Origin: JADFNO01 sp965369945
Lineage (GTDB): Bacteria; Planctomycetota; Phycisphaerae; Phycisphaerales; SM1A02
Assembly: GCA_965369945.1 (NCBI GenBank)
Contig: CBDUST010000104.1
Span: 1-13,430, forward strand
Reading direction: 5' to 3'
DNA: 13,430 bases
Part shown: positions 7,038 to 13,430 of the stretch, in pieces
Position numbering within the stretch: the stretch's first letter is position 1
How the letters are laid out: every line of letters starts with the position of its first letter
Position numbers and translations under genes: made by a program
Notes under the pieces: model-generated
What the model was told of the DNA's origin: nothing
The model's input: the letters and a program-made list of their open reading frames with translations, nothing else
Databases searched by the model: none

Positions 7038-8513
7038 ATGCAGAGCAACGCGTACGTTCACCTTGGTGTCGTTGTCGTTTCCGCCGCGATCGTTTGCCAT
7101 ACTCAGGCCTTCAGCGACAATGTACGTCTCGCGCCTGCCGATGAGCCGGCGCCGTTCATTGCCGGACAGATCGTAGTGAAGTTCGCCAATCAACCCCGAC
7201 CGATCACAATCGCAAGTGTTGAGACGGTGCTCGGGCCGAACGTGCAATGGCAGGCCCCACGTCATGCTCCGCACGCCAAGGGCATGCCTAATCAGCCGCA
7301 CCCGCTAAGCTACTGGCGGTTGGCGATCGTTGATCCACAAGCCGACGTTGTCGCGATCAGCGCCCAGGTCTCAGCGCTCCGGGGCGTTGTGTTCGCAGGG
7401 CCGAATGGCCGGCCGGAGCCGACACACGTTCCCAACGATCCACTGTACCCCCAGCAGTGGGCACATCAGAAGATCAGCTCCGAAGGTGCTTGGGACGTTT
7501 CGACTGGAAACACTGACATCATTATTGGAATCATTGACACCGGCTGCCTGATTGCCCATGAGGATCTGCAAGCAAATATCTGGGTCAACGACGATCCGCC
7601 CAACGGCCTCGACGATGATGGCAACGGCTTCGTTGATGACACCAACGGTTGGGACTTTGTGAACGACAATAACAATATCGCTGATGTGTTCGGACACGGC
7701 ACACAAGTCTCGGGCATATCCGCGGGGGTAATCGACAACGGCATTGGCGTGGCGGGAATGGCCAACTTGACCATCATGACTTCCAAGTGGTGGCATTTCT
7801 CAGGCTCGGACTTTTCCGTAGCTGAGAGTGTCTTCTATGCGGTCGATAACGGCGCTCATGTTCTTAATCTCAGTCTGAGTTGCGGTTGTCTTATGCCCAT
7901 GACAGAGGATGCTGTGAACTTCGCCCATGACAACGGCGTTGTCGTTGTGGCGGCTGCAGGCAACGGCGGCAACCAATCGCCCCATTATCCCGCTGCCTAT
8001 CCCAACGTCATGTCCGTGTCGGCGATCACGATCGACGACACGTTGGCGTGGTTCAGCAGCTGGGGATCTCATCTGGACGTCGCTGCACCGAGCCCCGATA
8101 TTCTCACCCCAAGCAACCAAGGCGTTTCGTCCTACACGTCGAGTTTCGGCGGGACATCAGCAGCAAGTCCGCATGTGGCGGGGCTCGCGGGGCTGGTTCT
8201 GTCGGTCGATCCAACCCTCACGCCTGATGAGGTGCGCGCCTTCATCAATGATAACGCTGATGACGTAGGCGACCCGGGCTTTGATAACTTCTTCGGCAAC
8301 GGGCGCATCAACTCCAGTGCGACAATTGCGGCGCTGGGCTCGCCATGCCCAGCTGATCTCAATGGCGACGGAGTGGTGAGTGCGTCAGACGTGCTAGGGC
8401 TGCTCGGTGCTTGGGGAACGAATCCTGGAGGACCGCCTGATCTTGACGGCGATGGAACCGTCGGCGCCAGCGACCTCCTGCTGATGCTCGCCAATTGGGG
8501 ACCGTGTCCGTAG
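7038..8513 (+). CDS. Secreted subtilisin-like (S8) serine protease with dockerin-like C-terminal tail
   Basis: This 491-residue protein has a strong ribosome site, GGAGGAG (7024-7030), seven bases before the ATG. An N-terminal hydrophobic signal (about 7-24) is followed by a prosegment-like region up to about 135. The peptidase domain contains the complete triad: Asp167 in IIDTGC, His220 in GHGTQVSG and Ser374 in GTSAASPHVAG, with the oxyanion Asn309 in AAAGNGG. Asp/Asn-rich loops (about 185-215) probably bind calcium. The C-terminus (437-491) holds two EF-hand loops, DLNGDGVVSASD (440-451) and DLDGDGTVGASD (468-479), and the tail ends NWGPCP. Cys437 and Cys490 could close the domain by a disulfide. 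Such tails are frequent on exported proteins of Phycisphaerae-like planctomycetes and may mediate surface attachment or sorting. No cellulosome cohesin is in the window. Confidence 0.95.
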   Translation: MQSNAYVHLGVVVVSAAIVCHTQAFSDNVRLAPADEPAPFIAGQIVVKFANQPRPITIASVETVLGPNVQWQAPRHAPHAKGMPNQPHPLSYWRLAIVDPQADVVAISAQVSALRGVVFAGPNGRPEPTHVPNDPLYPQQWAHQKISSEGAWDVSTGNTDIIIGIIDTGCLIAHEDLQANIWVNDDPPNGLDDDGNGFVDDTNGWDFVNDNNNIADVFGHGTQVSGISAGVIDNGIGVAGMANLTIMTSKWWHFSGSDFSVAESVFYAVDNGAHVLNLSLSCGCLMPMTEDAVNFAHDNGVVVVAAAGNGGNQSPHYPAAYPNVMSVSAITIDDTLAWFSSWGSHLDVAAPSPDILTPSNQGVSSYTSSFGGTSAASPHVAGLAGLVLSVDPTLTPDEVRAFINDNADDVGDPGFDNFFGNGRINSSATIAALGSPCPADLNGDGVVSASDVLGLLGAWGTNPGGPPDLDGDGTVGASDLLLMLANWGPCP

Positions 8514-8626
8514 ACTCGGTCTCGCAATATTGTGGATATCAACCGAGGCCGTGATGTCGCATCGCGGCTTCGTTTGTTGTGAGACTCGGTAGGCGGTCGC
8601 CGCACCGATTCGCGCCATCCCGGCCT

Positions 8627-8685
8627 AGCGGGCGGCCCTACGGTCGGCGCGCCGTACAGTTTTGGAAACGGTCGTGGCGATTCGA
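8627..8685 (+). repeat. 59-nt direct repeat, copy 1
   Basis: It aligns without gaps to 8986-9044 with 45 of 59 identities by my count, including an unbroken CGGCGCGCCGTAC and TGGCGATTCGA. In the frame that starts CGG at 8629 both copies read RA...ARRT..(L/F)(E/D)T...AIR, with conservative changes. Confidence 0.7.
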
Positions 8686-8775
8686 CGGCGGCCGATGGCC
8701 CAAATACCGGGGTTCGGGAGGCGGGCCAGGCTGATTGATCAACAGAGTTGCACCAATTGCGGGATGCGTACGTAG
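8629..8775 (+). pseudogene. Short open stretch, possible gene remnant ending at the repeat hairpin
   Basis: The frame opens after a TAG at 8626-8628 and stops at the TAG of 8773-8775, three bases before the hairpin of the upstream 217-nt repeat. A GTG at 8674 could start a 33-residue peptide that ends SCTNCGMRT, resembling half of a zinc ribbon. Its first 19 codons lie in the 59-nt repeat, and at the amino-acid level they resemble the reading frame just upstream of the flavoprotein gene. No ribosome site is visible. It may be the decayed end of an older gene. Confidence 0.25.
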
Positions 8776-8778
8776 ATA

Positions 8779-8994
8779 AAGCGCCCGGCGGAGGGTTCGC
8801 TGGGCGCTTCGAACAAATGCTGCTGACGTGTGCGGTACGTGCGCCGGTACGCTGGACCAACCTGTCTCGATGTGCGGGTCAGGTCCGGTCATGTGTGCTG
8901 AGTCCCGCGTGGTCAGTAGCCACTTTGTGCAATTCAACTAGAGCAGGTTTTGGCTCAGGGCACCATAGGGATCTGACCCCGTTTCAGCGGGCGG
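8779..8994 (+). repeat. ~217-nt diverged repeat, upstream copy, with 5' hairpin
   Basis: The copy starts with a hairpin: AAGCGCCCGGCG (8779-8790), a 7-base loop, and CGCTGGGCGCTT (8798-8809), giving 12 pairs with one G-U. It continues with ATGCTGCTGAC, CTCGATG, GGTCCGG and CCATAGGGA, and ends GACCCCGTTT..AGCGGGCGG. It aligns over its whole length with 11611-11828 in the same orientation (roughly 60-65% identical by eye, lengths 216 and 218). GGTCAG (8911-8916) can pair with CTGACC (8973-8978), and the equivalent pairing exists in the other copy. Confidence 0.7.
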
Positions 8995-9044
8995 TGGAAC
9001 TCGCGGCGCGCCGTACCATTTTCGACACGGCTATGGCGATTCGA
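8986..9044 (+). repeat. 59-nt direct repeat, copy 2
   Basis: This is the partner of 8627-8685. It overlaps the last nine bases of the upstream 217-nt repeat and lies in the open frame before the flavoprotein gene. It suggests that the true start codon of that gene is further downstream. Confidence 0.7.
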
Positions 9045-9098
9045 TCACTACTGATCGCCAAGGCGGCGTATAGGAATCACCCCGACGTGTATCCTGAT

Positions 9099-11612
9099 AT
9101 GCTGACACCGCGACTGGCGGCGCAATTCATGATCTCGCAGATTAAGCGATATATCAGATGGCTCCACACGCAGTGGCCGGCAGGGCACGTCGAGAAGGGG
9201 CCGCTGGTCAACGAGGACGGTTCGACAAACGTGCCGGGGCTCTCCATCGTTGGTGACCTGACCGGCATCCCGCTGCTGAAGTTCTCGGCGCATTCAGGTG
9301 CCAAAGCAGTCCGCAGAATCCTCGAAGACCCAGCGTTCAAGCGACGTACACGCCATGCCCCCGATGTGTACGACCTTGTCGTTGTGGGCGCGGGAGTGTC
9401 GGGTGTGGCCGCTATCGCCGAGGCCCGCAGCGCCGGGCTCGAGGCCGAAATCATCGAGGCGTCGGAGCCGTTCTCTACAATCGTCAACTTCCCGCGCGGC
9501 AAGCCAATCTACACCTATCCCACGGATATGACGCCGGATGGCGAACTCCAATTCGGTCCGAAATCAGACGTCAAGGAGGGGCTGGTCGAGGAGTTGCAGG
9601 ATTTTCTTAAGCAGCGCAATATCACGCCACGCATCGCACATGTGAACCGAATCGTCCGGCGCCGCGGCTTACTAGAGATAGAACTGGGTGACGACGAAAC
9701 CCTCAAGGCCCACCGCGTGATTGTCGCCATCGGACGGTCGGGCAACTACCGGACGCTCGGCATTTCGGGTGAAGACCGCGACATCGTTTACAACCGCCTG
9801 CACGATCCCAAGGATTTCTGCGGCAAGAACATCGTCATCGTCGGCGGGGGCGACAACGCGCTGGAGACCGCCATTGCCCTGACCTCCTGTGGTTCCACGG
9901 TCACGCTGAGTTACCGAAAATCGCAATTCAGCCGACCTAAACCGGAGAACGTCGACAAGATCAACGCCCTGGCGGCGCAGGCCGACGCCGATGTCGGGGT
10001 CGAGCAGCCCACCGACGAATTGGTGGCAACCGCCGCGGGACCGTTCATCCCGGATCGGCCTACCGATGACGAATGTGAAGGGTGCGGCGGGAAGCTCAGG
10101 GGATACCCCGCCGATGGCGAATGCCCGGGTTGCGGCAAGCCCTTCCACCGCCGTGTTGGTGCCCTTCGGCTGATGATGTCCAGCCACCCCAAGGAGATCA
10201 ACGACACAGGCGTTCTCATCACAAACGCCGAGGGAACCGACGAAACGATAACTGCAGAAGCCGTCTTCATCATGATCGGCCGGGAGGCGCCGCTGGACTT
10301 CTTCCGCCGCAGCGGCGTTCGTATCCGCAGCGAATGGAGACCATTGACCTATCTAGGCCTGGCCTTCTTCTTCGCGTTTTGTGTCTTGATGTATCACTGG
10401 AAGAGCGACGCCGGCTTCGGCCTGAAGGGGTGGTTCAAGGACAACGGACTCTTTCCATTTAACCTTGTCGATCCGGCAAACGTCTCCAACCTGTTCGGCA
10501 GCATCCGGCTCTCGATGCATGAGCCCAGCTTCTGGTACTCGCTGGCGTATTGCCTGTGCATTGTGATATTCGGCATCAAACGGATCAAACGCCGCCGAAC
10601 GCCTTATGTAAAAGTCCAGACACTGACGTTGATGGCGATCCAGTGCGTGCCGCTGTTCCTGCTGCCGTACATCCTACTGCCGTGGATGGGCCACAATGGA
10701 TTTTTCGACGGCGGCTTGGGCAAGGCAGTCGCTGATGCGCTGTTTCCATTGACGCAATGGGATAACCACGGGCGAGAATACTGGCGCAGCGTCGGTTTCA
10801 TTCTCGCGTGGCCGCTGATGTTCTGGAACGTATTCACCTACCAGCCGATCTGGGCCTGGCTAATCATCAGTCTAGTGCAGACGTTTGTGATCATTCCCCT
10901 GATCGTTTGGCGGTGGGGTAAGGGCGCATACTGCGGGTGGATTTGCTCGTGCGGCGCACTGGCGGAAACGATGGGCGATGCGCACCGACACAAGATGCCT
11001 CGCGGACCGTTCTGGAACCGTTTAAACATGCTCGGCCAGGTATTTCTTTGGATCATTACAGCGTTGCTCGTGCTGCGCATCATCTCATGGATCACCCCCG
11101 GCGGTTGGGCGTCGGCAACGTACAGCTTTCTGTTCGACGGCAAACATGCCGACGGATCTCAGATTGGCGGGCTGATGCGTTACCTCAACTACGTTTGGTC
11201 GGTTGATCTGCTTTGGGCCGGCATCTTCGGGGTGGCGTTCTACTTCTGGTTTTCCGGTCGTGTCTGGTGCCGCTTTGCCTGCCCGCTGGCGGCGCTGATG
11301 CACATCTATGCACGCTTCAGCCAATTCCGCATCATTTCCGAGAAGTCCAAGTGCATCAGTTGCAACGTGTGCACAAGCGTTTGCCATCAGGGCATCGATG
11401 TCATGAACTTCGCCAACAAGGGGATTCCCATGGAAGATCCCCAGTGCGTTCGCTGCTCGGCCTGTGTGCAAAGCTGCCCAACCGGCGTGTTAGAATTCGG
11501 CCGCATCAACCGCAGGACAGGCGAAGTGATCGCCCGGGATCGGCTCGGTGCATCACCGGTTCTCATGGCAGAGGTCACGCTCGAAGGCAAGCGAATCTCG
11601 AGAGCACAGTAA
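9099..11612 (+). CDS. Membrane flavo-iron-sulfur oxidoreductase (FAD/NAD(P) reductase plus NapH/NosR-like ferredoxin domain)
   Basis: This is a predicted membrane electron-transfer protein of about 837 residues. An FAD-binding GAGVSG (97-102) and an NAD(P)-binding GGGDNA (249-254) define a thioredoxin-reductase-like half. A zinc-ribbon-like insert, CEGC (326-329) and CPGC (342-345), lies inside it. From about 415 there are seven hydrophobic segments. Cys612/616/618 (YCGWICSCG) and Cys724/728 (WCRFACP) are NapH/NosR/CcoG-type motifs. Two 4Fe-4S sites follow at Cys752/755/758/762 and 783/786/789/793. Electrons could pass from NAD(P)H through FAD to the clusters; the acceptor is unknown. The frame is open back to 8748, but that part is repeat DNA. 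The region conserved from memory begins near YIRWLHTQWPAG, so I place the start at ATG 9099; ATG 9129, GTG 9087 and ATG 9033 are alternatives. None has a strong ribosome site. Confidence 0.85.
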   Translation: MLTPRLAAQFMISQIKRYIRWLHTQWPAGHVEKGPLVNEDGSTNVPGLSIVGDLTGIPLLKFSAHSGAKAVRRILEDPAFKRRTRHAPDVYDLVVVGAGVSGVAAIAEARSAGLEAEIIEASEPFSTIVNFPRGKPIYTYPTDMTPDGELQFGPKSDVKEGLVEELQDFLKQRNITPRIAHVNRIVRRRGLLEIELGDDETLKAHRVIVAIGRSGNYRTLGISGEDRDIVYNRLHDPKDFCGKNIVIVGGGDNALETAIALTSCGSTVTLSYRKSQFSRPKPENVDKINALAAQADADVGVEQPTDELVATAAGPFIPDRPTDDECEGCGGKLRGYPADGECPGCGKPFHRRVGALRLMMSSHPKEINDTGVLITNAEGTDETITAEAVFIMIGREAPLDFFRRSGVRIRSEWRPLTYLGLAFFFAFCVLMYHWKSDAGFGLKGWFKDNGLFPFNLVDPANVSNLFGSIRLSMHEPSFWYSLAYCLCIVIFGIKRIKRRRTPYVKVQTLTLMAIQCVPLFLLPYILLPWMGHNGFFDGGLGKAVADALFPLTQWDNHGREYWRSVGFILAWPLMFWNVFTYQPIWAWLIISLVQTFVIIPLIVWRWGKGAYCGWICSCGALAETMGDAHRHKMPRGPFWNRLNMLGQVFLWIITALLVLRIISWITPGGWASATYSFLFDGKHADGSQIGGLMRYLNYVWSVDLLWAGIFGVAFYFWFSGRVWCRFACPLAALMHIYARFSQFRIISEKSKCISCNVCTSVCHQGIDVMNFANKGIPMEDPQCVRCSACVQSCPTGVLEFGRINRRTGEVIARDRLGASPVLMAEVTLEGKRISRAQ

Positions 11613-11828
11613 GCGCCCGGCGGGTGTTCCGCCGGGCGCTCATATGAAGATGCTGCTGACCCGAGGGGTATTCGCGGGTTTGCGCTCGACCGACCTTCCT
11701 CGATGCACGAGGTTCGGTCCGGCCACGGGTGGCGATTCCCGCTGGGTCAGCGGCCAAGTTGATCATCCAATTAGGGCACGATCTCGCGCTCAGGGCCATA
11801 GGGACTTGACCCCGTTTTGAGCGGGCGG
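11611..11828 (+). repeat. ~217-nt diverged repeat, downstream copy
   Basis: It begins on the last two bases of the flavoprotein stop codon and fills most of the 255-base gap between two convergent genes. It shares with 8779-8994 the 5' hairpin, ATGCTGCTGAC, CTCGATG, GGTCCGG, TCCCGC, CCATAGGGA and GACCCCGTTT..AGCGGGCGG, in the same order and spacing. GGGTCA (11744-11749) can pair with TGACCC (11807-11812), at the place equivalent to the pairing in the upstream copy. Confidence 0.7.
11612..11640 (+). terminator. 12-bp G+C-rich hairpin at the stop codon of the flavoprotein gene
   Basis: AGCGCCCGGCGG (11612-11623), loop GTGTT, and CCGCCGGGCGCT (11629-11640) form a perfect 12-bp stem starting on the last base of the TAA. 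It has no T-tract, so it may be a T-less terminator or an RNA-stabilising hairpin. The same hairpin heads the upstream repeat copy, with a C-to-T change that keeps pairing as G-U. Confidence 0.55.
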
Positions 11829-11867
11829 CCGAACGTCGGCAAGGTCGTTGCCGGCGTTGCCGTAGCG

Positions 11868-12941
11868 CTATTCCGGACGTGATCGTCGCGCGGCTCGGTG
11901 GTCAGCGATGTGCTGTTCCATCGCCTTGAGACCACTAACTCGTTTGCGCTCGCCGGCTTGTTTGACCCAGTCGAGCGAAAGAATCTGATCGACCAACTTC
12001 TCGGAGCCTGCTTCGTTCGGCCTGTTGTACGGGCACACCGCGATACATATCCCGCAACCGTCCGTCTCGGCGAAGTACGGCAAGCACGCAGTGGTATCGA
12101 CGACAAACCGGTAGCTTCCGCGCAACATCTCCCGTTCATCTTGAATTGCATCGACGGGGCAAGCGGTCAGGCACTTCGTACACCACGTGCAGAACTCATC
12201 CACGCCGTGGTCTTGGCGCTGGGCCTTTGGCAATGGTGCATCCGTGGTGATCATCGACAAGCGGATGCGTGGCCCAAACTCGCGCGAGATCATCGAACCG
12301 TGCCGGCCCAGCTCGCCGAACCCGGCGGCGATGGCATGGGGGATGAACAGCGCTTCGCAATTCATCTCCTTATCACCGCGCGGATGATGTACTTCAGCAG
12401 CGTATCCGTGCTCGCGCAGCCATGTGCCCAGCGCCAACGTCAGCCCGCCTAGCTCCATGTAGTTGCGCGTCACTTCTTCGCCTGCTTTGGGTTCCGGAGC
12501 GGCGTTTGTTTCCTCGTAGCGCATGGGCAAACCCAAGACGATTGCATGCGGCAATGTCAACTCACCATCGGTATAGACGTGATCTTTGAGCACCGGCGTG
12601 TGGCCGATCTTCGCGAATCGTCCGTCGAGATGTGTAGTCGCATATTGCTCGACAAAGGCGCGCACTTCTCGCTGAACATCCTCGGCTGACCAGTTGGCTA
12701 TCGGCCCCAGCGGTTCAATCGCACCGTGCAAATGAGGGTATTGCTCTTGGTAGATCACGCCGCGGGATGCATCGTTGGCTGGACTCGAAGACGACTGCAT
12801 GAAACTCGTTTGCTTGGTCAGGAACGGTAACACTTCGCTGCGCGGCAGGCGATAGACGGACTCTTCGCGCGCACCTTGCGGCGAGTGCGTCCAAGTCCGC
12901 TCCGGATCGATCAATCGGCCAGATGGATCGTCACTCGGCAT
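11868..12941 (-). CDS. Soluble double-cluster 4Fe-4S protein (epoxyqueuosine reductase/reductive dehalogenase-like)
   Basis: This 357-residue protein has no signal peptide. The C-terminal half contains CTWCTKCLTACP (Cys251/254/257/261) and, after a Cys at 286, CGICIAVCP (Cys296/299/303). That is the paired 4Fe-4S arrangement of the QueG/reductive-dehalogenase Fe-S superfamily. The upstream segment GELGRHGSMISREFGPRIRL is also typical of dehalogenase-like members. Its substrate is unknown, and I would not call it QueG because the flanking motifs are closer to the uncharacterised dehalogenase-like group. The ATG at 12941 overlaps the preceding gene by 11 bases, consistent with translational coupling. 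A later ATG at 12800 is possible because residues 1-47 show no recognised domain. The gene converges on the flavo-iron-sulfur gene across the downstream repeat copy. Confidence 0.83.
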   Translation of the reverse strand: MPSDDPSGRLIDPERTWTHSPQGAREESVYRLPRSEVLPFLTKQTSFMQSSSSPANDASRGVIYQEQYPHLHGAIEPLGPIANWSAEDVQREVRAFVEQYATTHLDGRFAKIGHTPVLKDHVYTDGELTLPHAIVLGLPMRYEETNAAPEPKAGEEVTRNYMELGGLTLALGTWLREHGYAAEVHHPRGDKEMNCEALFIPHAIAAGFGELGRHGSMISREFGPRIRLSMITTDAPLPKAQRQDHGVDEFCTWCTKCLTACPVDAIQDEREMLRGSYRFVVDTTACLPYFAETDGCGICIAVCPYNRPNEAGSEKLVDQILSLDWVKQAGERKRVSGLKAMEQHIADHRAARRSRPE

Positions 12942-13430
12942 CGGGAGGTTCCAGCCGAACCGTTGCCGTGACCGGGAAATGATCCGAGGGATACCGCCCA
13001 TCAGCGTTGTCATGCACAATTTCGGCGCTGACAACCTGCACATCGGCGCTCACGAAGACATAGTCGATCTTCCCTCTGGAGCTTTCACCACGGAAGCCGT
13101 TGAATGTGCCGACGTTCGTTGCGTCCGGATGCAACACACGGAACGTATCGCGCAGCTTCGGCGAGGGTGGGGGATTGGCGGTTGTTTCAAAAGCTCGTTC
13201 GATCTCGCCCTTGAGGAAGCGGATCGTAGACGTATCCTCGCCCGCGTTGAAATCGCCGGTCAGAATCACCGCATCAGTGTTGTGTTCATGTGCAGCGATT
13301 CGCTGAGCGATCAACTCCGCGCTTCGCTGTTGTGATGGCGGCGATCGATGATCCAATGGCGTGTTGTAAAAGGAAAACGACTGGCCGGTCCTAGAATCGC
13401 GCATTCTCGCCCACGTGCAAATGCGCGTGA
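12931..13430 (-). CDS. Endonuclease/exonuclease/phosphatase-family protein, C-terminal part
   Basis: The frame is open from the right edge (the codons upstream of the internal ATG at 13404 read TRICTWAR, typical of the family), so the N-terminus lies outside the window. About 165 residues are visible. The motif ILTGDFNAG supplies the catalytic Asp and Asn. KIDYVFVS and the terminal SDHFPVTA, with the catalytic Asp-His, complete the C-terminal half of the DNase I-like phosphoesterase fold. Such proteins cleave phosphodiester or phosphomonoester bonds of nucleic acids, lipids or inositol phosphates, and the substrate cannot be told. Planctomycete members are often exported, but the N-terminus is not visible. 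The gene overlaps the downstream 4Fe-4S gene by 11 bases (stop at 12933-12931). Confidence 0.93.
   Translation of the reverse strand, partial: TRICTWARMRDSRTGQSFSFYNTPLDHRSPPSQQRSAELIAQRIAAHEHNTDAVILTGDFNAGEDTSTIRFLKGEIERAFETTANPPPSPKLRDTFRVLHPDATNVGTFNGFRGESSRGKIDYVFVSADVQVVSAEIVHDNADGRYPSDHFPVTATVRLEPPDAE

Larger units (their letters stand above)
8514..9098. other. Repeat-rich intergenic region
   Basis: This 585-base stretch between the protease and the flavo-iron-sulfur gene has no convincing complete gene. It is assembled from a 113-base unique part (8514-8626, in which GACTCGGT occurs near both ends), a 59-nt repeat copy (8627-8685), a short open stretch ending at 8775, the upstream copy of a ~217-nt hairpin-headed repeat (8779-8994), and the second 59-nt copy (8986-9044). 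The reading frame of the downstream gene is open through part of it, but the repeat content argues against coding. Confidence 0.6.

Noticed and set aside
8132..8860. 242-codon minus-strand open frame across the protease end and the repeats
   Set aside because: It is antisense to the protease's active-site serine and dockerin-like tail, has no domain, and is proline/serine/arginine rich as expected for a G+C-rich shadow.
8779..11828. Integron attC sites or a gene cassette
   Set aside because: The repeats lack recognisable core sites (GTTRRRY and its inverse), and no integrase is present.
1..13430. tRNA, rRNA, CRISPR array or complete insertion sequence
   Set aside because: No cloverleaf, no rRNA core sequence, no regularly spaced short repeats and no transposase frame were seen on either strand.

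Overview
The window looks like a chromosomal piece of a planctomycete, most likely from the Phycisphaerae. Three things suggest this. A secreted subtilisin ends in a paired EF-hand, dockerin-like tail (CPADLNGDG...DLDGDG...NWGPCP) of a type I associate with that group. There is a Tat-exported Gfo/Idh/MocA oxidoreductase. There are also several secreted proteins and a large membrane flavo-iron-sulfur protein. The taxonomic call is an inference from family composition; no rRNA or marker gene is present.

Layout. Positions 1-830 (minus) hold the N-terminal part of a Tat-signal Gfo/Idh/MocA oxidoreductase. It is divergent from a DUF885 metallopeptidase (931-2721, plus). Positions 2722-5636 look like an accessory segment. 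It contains a short helix-turn-helix-like gene relic, a DUF2806 protein (minus), a divergently transcribed SIR2-like protein (plus) with a 7-7-7 inverted repeat between them, and an addiction-module operon. In that operon the antitoxin is intact and the ParE/RelE-type toxin carries a one-base frameshift. Positions 5637-8513 encode two exported proteins: one with squalene-cyclase/prenyltransferase-like toroid repeats, and the S8 protease with the dockerin-like tail.

Positions 8514-9098 are made mostly of repeats. They precede a membrane electron-transfer protein (about 9099-11612) with an FAD/NAD(P) reductase domain, a CxxC...CxxC insert, seven membrane segments and NapH/NosR-like ferredoxin clusters. 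A diverged repeat of about 217 nt, headed by a 12-bp G+C-rich hairpin, lies on each side of this gene (8779-8994 and 11611-11828). Its conserved pairing suggests a structured RNA or a mobile/REP-like element. Beyond it, on the minus strand, are a soluble double-cluster 4Fe-4S protein (11868-12941) and the C-terminal part of an endonuclease/exonuclease/phosphatase-family protein (12931-13430, cut by the window edge). These two genes overlap by 11 bases.

The best candidates for something new are the diverged hairpin-headed repeat pair and the DUF2806/SIR2-like divergent pair beside a toxin-antitoxin locus, a possible defence module. Neither can be proved from one window. No tRNA, rRNA, CRISPR array or complete insertion sequence was seen.
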